A stretch of 64,000 nucleotides of DNA from Pyrocephalus nanus (GCA_038380795.1 CM076269.1:2852001-2916000), one strand, 5' to 3'. Numbered from the stretch's first letter, positions 13,640 to 29,400 are shown. Translations and numbers: made by a program. Notes: a model not told the origin generated them from the letters alone.

Positions 13640-13855
13640 AGCTAGAATAGAATTGAAGATGCTTAGGAAGCATTTCTTTAGTGAGAGGATGGTCAAACAC
13701 TGGAACTGCCTTCCTAGAGAGGTGGTCAATACTCCAAGCCTGTCAGTATGTCAGAGGCATTTGGGCAATGCTCTTGATAATATGCCTGAATTGGTCAGGC
13801 AATTGGATTAGATTATCATTTTAGGTCCTCTTCAATTGAAATAGAACAGAATAGA
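13640..13855 (+). mobile_element. CR1 LINE 3' fragment
   Basis: The sequence follows the avian CR1 3' end in order: a 'gtgagaggatggtcaaacactgga' stretch, 'cttcctagagaggtggtcaa', then 'ggcaattggattagattatc', ending with a 'ttttaggtcctcttcaattg' run. It is diverged, so it is old. It lies in the TMEM125 5' intron. Confidence 0.75.
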
Positions 13856-13889
13856 CAGCATAGAGTAGACAAACTAGAATACAGCAGAC

Positions 13890-13995
13890 AGAATAGAATA
13901 TATTGTTTTGGTTGGAAGGGATCTACAACAACTCAGGGCTGACTCTCTTGGTAAAGAAATTCTTCCTAAAGCATTGGAAGTTGGAAAAATTACAT
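13890..13995 (-). mobile_element. CR1 LINE fragment, inverted
   Basis: 'gttttggttggaagggatct' is the reverse-strand signature of a CR1 3' end, and 'ggtaaagaaattcttcctaa' matches an internal CR1 segment on the same strand. It sits tail to tail with the fragment just upstream, joined by an agaatag-rich spacer (13846-13890). Confidence 0.65.
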
Positions 13996-14658
13996 GAAAT
14001 TATGGTAAAAGAATTATGCCTGTTTTGGTCTAAAGGTTTCTGTGAGGCACAGAGGGGTGGCAAGTCCATCCCAAACAGGCTGTGGCCAGACCTGGCCAAG
14101 AAGCAAATAAGCTGTGAGGGACTGGGGAAGCAGGGGACTGAGGTGGCTTGAATTTGTTTAAGATTGTGAGGCTCTGTTAGCAGCTCTCATCTAGATTGCT
14201 CATGCAAATCATTTTGTGTATTGTTATTTTACAGCAAATCTTGCTGACTCTTCCAGTCTCCGTGATGCTCACGAAGCCCACATAAGGCTGCATAAAACCC
14301 TTCCCAAGGCTGGAAGTACAAGGAAGCACTGCAGGAGCCTGTCCCATCCCCAGACTTCCTCTCCTGAATCCTGTGGGTAAGGAATGTCTCAAAGGGGTAC
14401 CCTGGGTTCAGGAAGAGGAGGGAAATGAGGAGTACAAACTGTATGTGACTCTGAAATTAAAGCGTTAATTAACATACAGTGCATGGCTTGTCTGTCAGAT
14501 ATCAGGCAGTCAGACATAAAAAGTTCGTAAGTAAATAAATACATGCATATATCATTCTAGGCATTCAGCCAGTGTGCATCTTCCACACCTGCAGCCAGGA
14601 GTGGCCAGGAAACTGTTGATGATGACCCTCAGTTTCCAGTTAAATGTTGTCAGTGGGG

Positions 14659-14677
14659 AAAAAAAAAAAAAAAAAAA
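14659..14677. repeat. Poly-A tract (19 A)
   Basis: Nineteen consecutive A in the TMEM125 5' intron. No recognisable retroposon body adjoins it. Confidence 0.9.
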
Positions 14678-15055
14678 GATAATGAAAAAGGAAAAACATG
14701 AACATTTTTGTTTTCCTACATTCCCAGTGTTTTCATGTTCTTCCTCCCCACCTGCCAACCAGCAGTGGGGAAGGACAGAGTGTCAATTTTTTCCTGAAAT
14801 GTGCCCTTTGGACAAAGCACAATGTGGCTGGTCCTCTCCTCTTTTTTGTCTTGCATACAGAGACGGAAGCACTGAAGGTTCTGGGTTCAGTAGTGTGACT
14901 GTAAGAGTAAAAATACTGTTATTAGCAGCACAAACCCTCACAGTCTAGAGAAGCCCAAGCAAGAGTAGATTCTTACAGAATAAAGATTATACTCCCAGAA
15001 CATTTTCAAACTGATGGAAGGAAACATGAAAGCACACTGCAGTGGAAGCCTTTGC

Positions 15056-15147
15056 CTCTCCAAATCAGTTGTTTAATAGTGGTTAATGTAACACTGGGAA
15101 ACTCTCCAAATCATTTGTTTAATAGAGGTTAATATAACTCTGGGAAA
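15056..15147. repeat. Tandem duplication, 46-bp unit x 2
   Basis: Two 46-bp copies (15056-15101 and 15102-15147) begin with ctctccaaatca and end with ctgggaaa. They differ at only a few bases. No coding or splice signal is associated. Confidence 0.85.
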
Positions 15148-17583
15148 TACATGCTCACAGAGGTGACAACCTTATTTTTTTTTCCTCAGCCATGCTCCTA
15201 CACTTTTACCTTGCTCCCTGTCCTCCTTCTGAGCAAATAAAAAACTCAAATGGTTAACTTTTAAAAAGTAACACAGGAATGCAGCGCTGTAGCTTGATTT
15301 TTGGTCACATTTTCCCTCATTGTGGTTTGTGCTGTTGTGGTTTTTTTTGTTTACTGTTTGACTCACAACTTGTGTGCACAACTTGGGTCAAGTAGCAGAA
15401 GGGCACAGACTTTGCACTTCTCCAAGCTTTATGTTTTCCTAGTCCAAAATCTCAATCTAATCTACAAACTTGCTATCTACCAGACTCACCCTTTTGATGC
15501 TGAGGAGGAGATAAGGCACCTCTGTGCTTGGAGAAGGAGAGGCAGGAGGAAGCAGTGTTTAGCACCAGGCTGATTTGCATAGGCTGGGAAACAACTCCAG
15601 ACTCAACATCTTCCCACTCCTCTGCTTTGAAAGTGCCCCGTGACATCCTCACCTTCCCAGGGACCTGTGTCCTGGGCTCATGGAGGACAGCACAAGGTAC
15701 CTGCTGTCTCATGCAAACTCGGAGTCCCAGCAGGCGCAGATCAGCCTGCTCAGCCACGGCGCTTTTCCCTCTCTAATTGATGCTTTCTGATTGTTCTGGC
15801 TCTACCCAGGAGCTGTAGATCTCTCACGGGCCTCCCAGCAAGTGTACCCCCTGGAGCCTGGGTTCCTATGCCCCAGCCCACTCCCTGCCCAGGCAATCCA
15901 AGCAGCAGGAGCCGTGCAGGGAACAGCCCCGTGTGCAGCTCACGGGGTGCGATGGGTGCCGCGGTGCTTACAGACTTCCTGGACACGTGCTGTCTCTGGC
16001 AGCGAGCCCTGAGCCACGTCCAAAGTGACCTCATGCTCCATCACAGCCTGGGAGTGACTCAGGAGGAGCTTGGCCTGACACTGTCAGGCGGTGTCTGGTT
16101 CGGGCACCCCCCACACTATTGTCCTCCCTCTCCCCCCACCCCGCGTTGGCCGGGCCCCAAGGGAAGGGGGGTTTTTTGAGGTGTTTGCTGGCAATGCCAT
16201 GAGGGGCTGTGGTTTGTGGAGACTGTGTGGGGACAGGGAGAGCGATGGGAGGAAAGATCCCTGGTGTGTGCAGAGCTGCCATGCGTGGAGGTCACGAATT
16301 GTCCCTGCCCGTGTGTAACGAGCCCCGAGTCCCAGCGCCACACAGGGCAGGGCACGAAGACAAACAGAGTGTGCTTGGCACGGGCTGACGGGCTCCTGAG
16401 AGCCACTTCCAGCAGGCAGGGTGCTGAGTGGCCGTCCCCCCACCCGGGAGAAGTGACACAGCTCTGACACAAGGGACCTGCGTCAGTTCCTGTCCCTGCC
16501 ACGGGCTCCTGCAGGGCTCAGAGCAGTTTGTGTGTGTGTGCCTGTGATGGTCAAGGGGGAATCAGCCCATTGGAGAGGTGGCCACAGAGGCAGTTCTTGG
16601 GTCTCCAGGGTGTGCCCCATGTCTTCAGGGCACACCTGAGATGCTCCCATCCTGTCCTCCCCAGCACCTCTCCTTGATTTGGGTATGAGCTGTTCTAGAG
16701 GGTCCCTGTGGTGCTGTGGGACCAGCTGGGGCACTGACATATCAGGGAGGCACATTATGTGAGAGAAATGCAAGTTTTTCCCACTCTTGGTGTAAAACTG
16801 TACCCAGAGGAACACTGAGAGGAACCAGGACACTGGGGATGTGAGCCTGGGAAGCCAGAGAAAGGTGCTGTGCTGAGGGGAGCCCAGCTAAGCACAGCAC
16901 CTCGGAGCCTCCCTCCACCCTGCAGCCACCACCACCCTTCCCCTGCTCCCCTCCAGCAGTGAAGTGTTTCATGGACCAGCAGAGAGGAGAGCAAAATCTC
17001 AGGGTGCCTGTTCCCAGCTGTCAGACAGCTCTTTCCAGGGCAGTGCTGAGGCCACTGGAGATGTAACCACCGCATTTCTGTAAGGAACTTGTGAGGGGAA
17101 ACCACTGGCAGTGCAGGGGTAGGGACAAGGCTGAGAACGTGCAGCAAGGGCAGCTCTCGCTCTTCCAGCTCCTGGAATGGAAGGGTTAAACCCTGGTCCT
17201 GACCCCCACCTCCTGCTGTCCTTCTGGGCAGCAGAGCCAGTTGGTGACAAGAGGCTGATGCTGATGAGGGAGCATGTGAAGCCAGAGCTGTGAATGGGGC
17301 TTTATCTCAGGAGGGACCTGCCTCTGCTCTGTCCCTGCCCTGCTGCCAGCACCAGCTGCAGGCACAGTCCTGTGGGCAGCAGTGTGCCAGTAGCCTCTGA
17401 ACGGGGCTGGGGAGGCAGGAGACTCGCTCTCGGGCCAGGCTGAGGTTCCCCTGAAGTGCGTGGAGGTCTCCTGGGAAGATGTGTGTGGATGATCTGCTCT
17501 CCAACGCACAGGGCTTTTGTGAGGGAGGTAGAGTGAGGTCTGCAGGCCAGCCTGGAGCAGCCAAGGCCCAGGATTCAGCAGGG

Positions 17584-17620
17584 GATTGATTGGTTGATTG
17601 ATTGATTGATTGATTGATTG
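17584..17620. repeat. (GATT)n microsatellite
   Basis: About nine GATT/TGAT units with one interruption (ttggtt), 55 bases before the acceptor of the TMEM125 coding exon. It lies within the region expected to hold the branch point and polypyrimidine tract. Confidence 0.9.
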
Positions 17621-17958
17621 GTGCAGGGGAGCAGGGTCTCTGTTTAATGAAATCTTCTCTTCTTGACTCTTTCAGATGAAAGGTACAGGAAAGGAAGGAC
17701 ACAGCCCTGGTTACTCCCTTATGGTGCTTCTCCAGCATGTTCCACAGCCGTGCCTGGGTGGTGGGTTCAATCTCAGCACGTGGACCGTAGCTCTTCAGGT
17801 GGCACCACTGCAGAAGGAAGCTCCATGAGGATCCAGAGAATGAGGCAGAGACGTCACTGCTGGAGAAATGCAGCTACCTTGACCCTCCACTTCACCATAA
17901 GGGTGTAGATCCATCTGTGCAACCACCCCACTGTGCCCTCCCCACCCAGCTGCCCACC

Positions 17959-18621
17959 ATGCCAGAGCTGGCAGAGCTGAGCAGCCCCCGCACCCCTGCA
18001 GACGCAGACCACATCCAGAGGAACATCTTGGAGGAGCATGTGGAGCTCTGGTGGTTCCAGGACCCCAAAAAGTCCATCCTGTGCTACGGGATGGCCGTGG
18101 TGCTGATCCTGGCCTGTGGGATCGGGGGCATCATCCTGCTGTACAGCACCAGCAGCCGTTCCGGAGAGTGGCGGCTGGCCGTGGGCACCACGCTCTGCCT
18201 GCTGGCCCTGCTCGTGCTGCTGAAGCAGCTGCTGAGCTCTGCGATCCAGGACATGAACTGCATCCGCAGCCGGGATCAGATCGAGCTCCTCAAGAGCGGG
18301 GGCTTCTCGGACTGCCTGGTGCTGCTGCTCAGCGCCCTGGTGCTGCTGGTCTGCGGGCTGGTGCTCACCGTCCTCTCCACCACCACCATGCAGCTCAGCC
18401 CCGCGCGGCCGCTGGCCAGCATGTTCACCAGCGGGGTGGTCCTGCTGACTGCTGGCAGCGCCATCCTGCTCTGCCTGCTGCTCTACCTGCTCTGCACCTC
18501 CTGCCGCCGGGCCGCCCCTCGGAGCCTGGAGGCGGGCGAGATCCGCGTCTTCACCATCTCCGGCCGCCTCGCCGGGAACAGGCGGCTTCCTCCCACCTCC
18601 AGCATGGCCAACCTGATCTGA
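17959..18621 (+). CDS. TMEM125: TMEM125, four-pass transmembrane protein
   Basis: A 220-residue membrane protein of unknown molecular function (human about 219), complete in one coding exon. The acceptor 'gactctttcag' ends at 17675, giving about 283 bases of 5' UTR in this exon. The chosen ATG has a good context (cccaccATGc). In-frame sequence upstream stays open to 17917 but has no earlier ATG. Hydrophobic segments lie at about 39-62, 73-95, 119-142 and 154-180. Family hallmarks visible are VELWW near residue 28, [10 protein letters not shown] near 65, the QDMNCIR loop near 97, and a C-terminal tail ending SSMANLI (human SSIASLI). The stop is TGA at 18619-18621. The exon is GC-rich, which creates long antisense ORFs that are not genes. 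A 50-codon upstream ORF begins at the first base of the exon (see findings). Confidence 0.96.
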   Translation: MPELAELSSPRTPADADHIQRNILEEHVELWWFQDPKKSILCYGMAVVLILACGIGGIILLYSTSSRSGEWRLAVGTTLCLLALLVLLKQLLSSAIQDMNCIRSRDQIELLKSGGFSDCLVLLLSALVLLVCGLVLTVLSTTTMQLSPARPLASMFTSGVVLLTAGSAILLCLLLYLLCTSCRRAAPRSLEAGEIRVFTISGRLAGNRRLPPTSSMANLI

Positions 18622-20778
18622 GCCGGGACACCTGAGCCAGGACCCGTCAGTGCTGGCCTTTCCCGAAGGAAGGGCGAGAGCTGCGATGTGCCTTGTGCTT
18701 CTGGCCGGGGATTTGCTGGCATTCGCTGTGCCGATGGCACAGCAGAGACTCGGGGTGCCTGGACGGGCTCTGGGACCTGGTGTGTTGGGAGTGCAGTGCT
18801 GGCCTGGTTGGTGTTTTATCTCCTCAAACCTCCTGTGACAGCTGCTCCTGACCTGTGTCACAGAGTGAAGGTGAGCCTGTCCCGTACCCCTGGGGACCCC
18901 AGTGCTTGCTTGGTTCCTGCAGGTCCTGGAGCTGCCATGCGCTCTCCTGGCAGGAGAGGCTGGGATTGTGGGTGGTATAAAACCAACCTGTGCTCTGTGC
19001 TGCCAGCTCCTGAGCAAAGTAGAGCCTCTAGCAGCTGGTGAATGGCAGGGAATAGTCTGTGTCAGCAGGCATGAGGCACAGGCAAAGGGAGCCTGGTGGG
19101 AGGTATGGCTGCAGGGCCTGCTCCCAAGAAAAAGCACCTGTGTGTCTGTGGGAGTGAGTGTGGGATTTGTGTGGGATTCTTCGTGCCAGAGCCACAGCAT
19201 GGCTGGACCTCACATGAAATTCTGTTCGTGTTTGCTAATGCCAGGGTCTGTTCCAGCCTTACATTCCTGCAGCCCACCATCACCTGTGGTTTGTTAAAGG
19301 GGTGATCAAGGGGTGTCAGGGCCCTGACAGGTTATCCATGCTGGACTGTGTGTTGGGGCTCTGTTATCACACCAGCATCAGCCACATGAGCCACAGACAG
19401 CAAGGTGCAGTGGCTGGGGGATGGTGATGGAATGCCTGAATCCCGGGGCTGGGGCTCTCTGCAGGAGTGGTGTGAGGGGGAGCGCTGTGCCCTCCCACTG
19501 CAGTTTCCCAAGCAGAGACACCTCCGCTGCCAGGAGCCCTGCAGCTCATCCCAGTCCCTGCCTGTTTCTCTGCTGTTTCTCTCTACCAAGTGATGCAGCT
19601 CCTGTAAGGCAAAAAAAGTTTTTCTGCTCCCACTTGGGCCTTACCTGGGGCTTTTTTTGGTGTTTTATCTCTACAAGGTGTCCATCTCCAAGGTGTCCTT
19701 CCCAGAGGTAGACTAACAATTCACGCTGGGAGCTTTTCCTGTGACTTGAGACTAATTTACCTATCAAAATTCTCATTTCCTTCAGAGACCCACTAACCCA
19801 TTTCCTGCTCTTTCCATTGACATGGATCTTAACCTCGTAGCAAAGCTGCTCCTGCACAACCTTCTCTTCATCTTCCTATCTGCTCCCTTCTCCCCCTCAT
19901 CTGAGCTGCCCTGCCCCAGATGTTCATTTTGCTCATTATTTGCCAAGTTTCCTCTGCAATGGCACAAGACTGAGCTATTATTTTTAAGTGCTTGGTAGCA
20001 AATTCATTTGGGAAGAGGATGGTAGATCATTCCCCTACTAAAAGCACAAGTCGCTGTCTCCACACCTGGAGGCAGTGTCAGAGTTCACCACCAGTGAGCC
20101 CCACAAGGTATATGCTGGGCAATGAAGGCTTCATCCTTTCACAGCTCCAGACCACAGTGTCCCCGATGCAGTGAGATCACATGAGGGCACATCTGTACTC
20201 ATCTGCTCTTGCCCTGCTCTGACTGGCTTTCCTTCCCCTGAAGCCTCGGATTGTTTCCCCCAAAGTATGGGTACATCATTTGGGCTCTCCTTCCTGTATC
20301 TCTGTTATTCCTACATTTTCCTCTGCCACTTGCACTTCATCTTTCAGGTTTTATTAAACTGCTGTTTCCTCTTCTCTCTGCATCTCCTCCCTTAATCTGC
20401 CCAAGAGCTCAGAGGGGTGTTGCTGAGATCAGATTTTTCGGTGCTAAATCTCTTCAAAGCAAAGAGCCGTCCTTCCCCTCTGGGCTGTTTGGCCCCAGGT
20501 CCAGCAGGGACCACTGTGCATAGACAGGGAGGGACAGGCCAGAGCTGCTCTGAGTTCTGCACCATCACCACTGACGATGCTCTGCATGTCTGTGTCAGTG
20601 CAGTTGTGCCAGGCTGCACCCCCTCTGGCTGCATCAGCGCTCCAGCACTTACTCCCCACTCCCCCAACCCGCACGTGTGGGCAGGCCACAGCTGCCTCTG
20701 CCCCAGCTGTTTTGCACATCTGGGCATTTCTGTGAAGATGCGTGACTGTGCCCAGCTCGCAGCTCCGCGCTGCCTGCG

Positions 20779-20842
20779 TGTCACTGTGAGTCCTCCTCCC
20801 TTCCACAGCATGTCACTGTGAGTCCTCCTCCCCTCCACAGCC
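20779..20842. repeat. Tandem duplication, 32-bp unit x 2
   Basis: Two near-identical copies (20779-20810, 20811-20842) start with tgtcactgtgagtcctcctc. They differ by one or two bases. Confidence 0.85.
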
Positions 20843-21073
20843 CCTTCAGAATGTGCCCCAAGTGCCTGTGAATTGTGCCAGACAAGGGTGATCGTGGGCC
20901 ACATCAGCCACCCAAGGAGAGAATGGCTGAGAACAGGCTGAGCCTGAAGATGATGGTTTGGGTGCCCGGTGCCCAGAGGGACAGCCTGCGCTGCCCCAGT
21001 CACTGACTCCCCTCTGCAGCAGGGGTACTGGTTTGTGTCTTCCTGAGTTCCTGTGCTCTGTGTGGAAATACAT

Positions 21074-21079
21074 AATAAA
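21074..21079 (+). terminator. Polyadenylation signal, possibly TMEM125
   Basis: The first canonical AATAAA on the plus strand downstream of TMEM125, 2.45 kb after the stop. A T/G-rich element follows (gtgttag, gactgtgttg). Assignment to TMEM125 is inference. Confidence 0.4.
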
Positions 21080-22825
21080 GTGTTAGAGAAGCCGACTGTG
21101 TTGAAAGCTGATGCTTGAGCGCTGGCCTCTCTGCAGAGAGCAGGCAGCCCAGGGTCTCTCCTGGGGCTGTGCCACCACAGCCCCAAAACCTTATCTCCTG
21201 ATATATGACCCCCACCTCCAAATGCAGGTCCCTCTCCCTCTGCTGAAGGACCCAGGTGTAGGTCCTTCCCTACCCAGATCCCCTCTGTGAAGCTGTGACC
21301 TCGCCATGACCCTTGAAAGGTGCTCCCATGGAGCACACAAAGCTTCCTGAATATGTCAGTGCTGGCTGGTTTGTTTACAGAGAAGCTTTTACCCTGTGGC
21401 AGGGCTGAGCCTTGTGGCAGCAGCTGCTCCCTGCAAGGAGCCTGGAACCAGTCTGCCTGCATACCTGCTCCCTGTCCCATCCCCAGCCTCAGCCACAGCA
21501 GCTTCCTGGGCGGACCCCCTCGAGAAGGATCCTCTTTTTCTGCTCTGACCCCTTGTATTCCCAGCTCTGCAGGCCAGCTGTATTTCCCTCTCTGTGAGCT
21601 GCCCCACTTGCACTGGAGCTGCCTGGAGAGATGGCATTAGAAACCACACATGAAAACCAGACATGTCAGCTTGGTTAAAAAATAAATGGGTGGGACTTCT
21701 AGCAGGGTGTTAGTAGACAAGTAACCCACCACTAGGTACTGAGGGACAAGAGTTAAGTGAGATCCTGGATAAATAAGCCTGGGCACGTGTAGATTTAGTC
21801 TCTTTTAAGACATCACTGAGACTAAAAAGAAAATACTGCATCTAGCGTGAGTTCATGTGATTGAAAAGCATGATAAAAAGCTCAGAAAATACCCTCTGAA
21901 ACATAACTGAAATGCATTTTCCCAGCCCTCCTATCTTACCTGAAAGATAACAAAAATTCCCCAAAATTGCAGTATACAGTGTATTTTCATGGGTGGCTGA
22001 AGAGCCCAGAAGGCAAACCATGAGAAAAAAAGTAAAGCTCAATTTAGAAATACGGCATTTAAGAGCAAAAACTGGCTGACCACTGAAAGGAAGCCAGCAA
22101 GTTTTCATCCCCCTCATGGCTTCAAATGTCACATTTGCTGTCTGGGCTATATTGCCCATCCAGTGCCTGACCCATTTGTCCTCTTTGGTTCACACTCTCC
22201 GAGGTGTATTATTTACCTTTGTATACACTGTGCTCTGTAAATGTCTTAATGAGTGGAGAAACAGAAAGTTAACAGTGAAACAGAGATTTGAAGGAGGTGG
22301 GGAATTGACTGTGTGGCAGGGCTGCAAGAAATGCCGTCCCCCTGTGTTGTTACTTCGTGCCCTGAAGCATGACGAAGAGATTCCCGAGCTATCAGGCACG
22401 GTAAGGACTGGGCTGTGCCCTGGGAAATCTTCCCGGCCGGATGGTACCAGCCTTATGAATCACTTACCAAGGAGGGTGAATGTTGCTGCTGCTCCCTGCT
22501 TTTTAACTCCAGAGTAACCAATGCAGGCACAACCGACTGCAGCAGGCACAACTTGCAGTTACCTGCGTCTCATGTGCTGTTTATCGTACCACAGAGATGA
22601 CAGGAATGCAGAAATTACCATGTCCCTGTAACTCCACGGCTGGAGATGCACACAGGACTCTGCAATGGGAGCCAGGGGATGAGGTCGTCTCGCCCCAGCA
22701 CTCGTGGCTGCCCGACGCTGCAGCTGGCACCACTGAAAAATTTGCTCGTGACAGGGAGAAGGTAAGTGTCGTTCAGCATGTTTTGCTGGAGAGGGAAGAG
22801 GGAAAAGGAAGAAGGGCTACAGTGG
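21080..22825. other. Intergenic TMEM125-C1orf210, no gene found
   Basis: Moderately GC-rich DNA with only short overlapping ORFs on both strands. I see no domain, splice chain or RNA fold in it. Confidence 0.5.
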
Positions 22826-22935
22826 GAATCACGGATTCATAGAAACATTTAGGTTGGAAAAGACCTCTGAGGTCATCCTGTCTAACACTGGGAAGCAACG
22901 CTGGAGAGACACGCAAAGAAACACTGACAGTGTCC
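22826..22935 (-). mobile_element. CR1 LINE 3' end, inverted
   Basis: 'gattcatagaaacatttagg' followed by 'ttggaaaagacctctgaggt' is the textbook reverse-complement end of an avian CR1 element. The outer boundary on the right is uncertain. Confidence 0.8.
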
Positions 22936-23162
22936 CAGGGCTGCCTGCACCACAGCAGGTGACAGATCGGTCTGCACAAGGGCACTCGTGCCACCGACCT
23001 GTTCTCTCACTGCTGCAGTTAATGAGGAATGTATTTATGGTCCTTGAAAGCACGTGCAAAAAAAAGCCACACCCCAGCTGAGGGGCTGGGGGTCTCCTCC
23101 CAGCACTGCCACGGGGAGATTCCCAACAAACCATTGCAGGCAGAGGTAGGGCTAAATCATGC

Positions 23163-23168
23163 TTTAAT
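23163..23168 (-). terminator. Polyadenylation signal (ATTAAA), probable C1orf210
   Basis: On the minus strand ATTAAA occurs about 400 bases after the C1orf210 stop. I see no AATAAA nearer to the stop. Confidence 0.55.
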
Positions 23169-23566
23169 CACACCCCAGAGTGACAACGCATTGAGGGACA
23201 GAGCAGGGCTGGGTCTGGTGCAGTGGGGCCAGTGCCCAAGACCCCGCAGACAGCACCAGGGCAGGCTCCTCTTCCCACTGCACCAGGCTTCCTGGGCACA
23301 ATGGGGCACCATCTCCTTCGTCCTCAGCATCCGAGCAAGGCTGGGAAAGCAGCAGCAGGTCTGGTGTCCCTGTGACAGTACAGCCTGTTGGTGTCATGCA
23401 CTGTAGGGCCGGCTGCCTTCAGCCTCCAGCACCATTCCCTGCCCATCCCTCTCTCCCCTCCTCTCTGCTCCTTTCCTCCTGCCCCCAAGCATGCGGGGTC
23501 AACAGCCAAGGGGATGGAGCTACGGAGATGACAAGAGGCTGCAGCAGTGGTGGCTGAGTTGCGAGC

Positions 23567-26434
<2,868 letters not shown>

Positions 26435-29400
26435 TTGGCTCCAGGAAACTTCCGGGCAGAAAAACAAGTTTCAGGGAAAGCTGGGAAGCCGGCAGAGCCG
26501 GCTGTGCCGGGCGAGGTGTGGCCACACACGGCCCAGGGCCCACACCGAGCCCCTGCACCCCAGCAGCACAGCCCTACAGACCAACAGAGACTGGAAACCA
26601 GCCTGGCTGCTGTCCTGGCCCTGCTCCCTCCCGAGCTGGGCGCGGGTGAAAGGTGGCAGTGCCAGTTATACATTAACCACCGCGCCCCGCCACCTCCCAC
26701 CCCTGTGGCCTCCCGTGATCGGTGACCAGGGGACCGCCAGCATCTGCCTGGTGGACCATGGGATGCCATGGGGACTGCCTGGGTGGGAGCAGGACAATGG
26801 GAGGTGCTGGGGGGGCCAAAGGAAGGGGAGGAAGCACCTCTGTGGCATCTGCCCTGGGATGCCACGCTCAAGGAGAGCAGCCTGAGCCTGGCCCACGTGC
26901 TATGCCAGCTGCTGTGTCCCGGCTCCACACACCCAGGGCAGGAGCACACAGCCAGCCTCGGACAGAGAAGCTGGTGCTGAGGCAGCAGGAAAGTGTCCTG
27001 CAGGAAAGTGTCCTACAGGAAAATAAAAGTCTTACTGAGATTCAAGCAGAAAGGTGTTTAAAACATGCAGCAAACTGGCATGTCTCTGGGCCTGGCAGCT
27101 TCTCAGCAAGCTGTGAAGGTCCCAGAGGATGGGAGTGCCCCACCACCTCCAGCACCCCCCTTGCAGACCTGCCATGGAGTCAGTGAAAGTCTGGGAAATC
27201 CTGTCAAAGCAGCATCTCGTGGGTGTTTGTTGGTGCAAGGCTGGGTGAGAAACCTGCTCCCATGCCTACGGGTGCTGGGGCAGGAGAATGGGCGAGGGCT
27301 GGCAGAGCCACAGCCCAGGCAAGGGAAGTGCTGGCAGCCCCTGCTCCAGGCTTTGCCTCTGAATAGGGAGCCCCAAGCTCTCTTCCCTGCTCCCTGGTCC
27401 CACTCCTGCTCCCTGGTCCCAGTGATAGGAAGCCACCTCCCAACAGGAGCACTGCTGAGCCGCAGTTTCCACCCATCGGTGACTGGGACAGGGCGGCCCC
27501 TCTTCCCCCAGCTGCCAGAGGGCTCCTCCACAGCCACATGTCCCACCCTTTCCTCAGGGAGAGGGCTTCCCAGCAGCCTCTCCTTCATCCTGTAGCCAGC
27601 CATGTGCTGGATGCCAGCACAGCCAGACAGCTCCTGCTTCCCAATTACCCTGCCGATGCCACCAGCTGGGCTGGGGATGCTCGGCCACCCTGCTCCTGGG
27701 ATGCTCCCACACCTGGTGGCAGCAGCCCTTAGCCCAGCTTGTGCGGCCTCCCCAGGACCTGCTGTGCCTGTAAAACAAAACAAGCATCCAGAGAAGTGGG
27801 GCTAGAAAACGTTGTTGGGGCAGCCCAGCCCCTCAGTGGATTTGCAGGGCGTTTGCATTTCCCATCAGGAAATGTATCGGTGCGTTATGGTTTCTGGCAT
27901 GTGGTGCTGCGCATTAGAACGTGCAAATGATAACAAAAAGGAGTATTTTTATCAGTCTTTGGGTTTGGTTTTTTTTTTAGTCCGTCGTGATTCAGCAAAA
28001 AAAATTGAGGTCTGTAAATTCAGCAGAAATTCAGGTGCTTTCAGCGTGCTGTGGGTTGAGCAATTAGAGCTTTCCATGTTAAGACAAGCACGTGTGGGGA
28101 GCTGCTCTGGCTGTGCTCAGCCCTACCTATCTCTCTGGTTCCTCCTCTAGAGGTTAATACCCTGAAACTGGAGCTGTAGGGTCCTGGTTGAGTGTCCCCA
28201 CAAAACTCCCCAGAGAGGTTTCCCAGCCTACCTCCAACCCAAGGGATCTGCTCAGTTAGACAGCACAGCTCTTAACCAGGTGCTCCTAGAAAAAAAACCT
28301 CAAGTGGACGAATCAGCTTGGGTCAGATCCCTCAATGGATCCCTGAGATCCCCTGGGCATCACCTGGTGCAGAGAGTGACCCCAAATGGCTGCCATTCCC
28401 CAAAAAGGCAAAGCACTGCACCAGCTCCCCTCAGTCAGTCAGAGGGGCCCTGCTGTGCTCCCTGGAGGAGCACACTGCAGATCCTATGGTTGCAAAGCCA
28501 CACGAAGTGGCACAATGGTACTTATGGTTCTGAGCCATGACTGGTCTCTACAGCCAGTAAACAAGGGGAAGAAACCATTTACTTATCTATTCCTGCATCT
28601 ATCCTCTTTACTGAGTGTGCAGATGATGCACTTGCGAATGAGCTTGGGGTTGATCAGGAAAGTGGAGATGTGGGGTTCCCCAGGAGGGCACTGACAGCAA
28701 GAGGGACCACCCTCAGCTGTCCACCCTCTGCACATCTTGCTGTGGGATGGCCTTTTGGTTGTGCCTCAAGTGCCCAGGGGGTCTCCTAAAAACAGTCCCT
28801 TGCCTCTGCATAGCCCATGACAAAGCACCATGCTTTGTTTTCCAGGCAAATGGGGGCAGCTGCACCTGATGTCCATCTTTTTCAGATCCTCTCCATCCCT
28901 CCTGCTGCGGGGTGGCTGCACTGGGGAAGCCCCTGCCCACTGCCATCCCTCCCTCAGCATGCCATGGGCACTGCGTGGCCCCAGAGCACTCTGTAAATAG
29001 TCGGAAGCGATGAATGGATTTCCCTTTCCTCTCCATGTGTGCTTTAGATTTTTTGGCCGGATACAGCACAGGCTCAGGACACACCAAAACATGAGGCTCG
29101 TTCCCTGGCAGCCCTGGTTTTCGTATGGGAACAGTTCAGCTTGTGAAGCAGCGCCAGGTTTGGTGGGTGAAGCTCACGGTGATTTCCCCGGGGAATGCTT
29201 TTTGTTTGCCAGGCCGGACCCCACCGGTGGCTGGCACAGCCTCACTGGAAGGCCAGGAACGAGTCCCTCCGGGGCTGTGGGGGCAGCGGGGTCATGCCGT
29301 GCCGTGCCCATGCCAGCACGGGAAAGCGCTGAGGGAAAACCAGGTTTCCCGCCGCTTTCCTCTTCCTCACGGACACGTTCACGGCAACATGGAGGGTTTT

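Larger units (their letters stand above)
18622..21079 (+). other. TMEM125 3' flank and possible 3' UTR
   Basis: No AATAAA follows the TMEM125 stop until 21074-21079 (cataataaagtg), so either the 3' UTR is about 2.4 kb or a weak signal is used earlier. A 362-codon antisense ORF (20392-21480) covers part of this but has no recognisable domain. A 32-bp tandem duplication lies at 20779-20842. Confidence 0.45.

Noticed and set aside
17917..17958. Extension of TMEM125 upstream of the chosen ATG
   Set aside because: The frame is open but has no ATG, and the chosen start fits the family length and context.
17854..19200. 448-codon ORF on the minus strand across TMEM125
   Set aside because: It lies opposite the GC-rich TMEM125 exon, is Gln/Gly/Ala/His-rich from reading that exon backwards, and has no domain.
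20392..21480. 362-codon minus-strand ORF between TMEM125 and C1orf210
   Set aside because: No recognisable domain, spans a recent 32-bp tandem duplication, and shows no splice or promoter support. Possible but not supportable as a gene.
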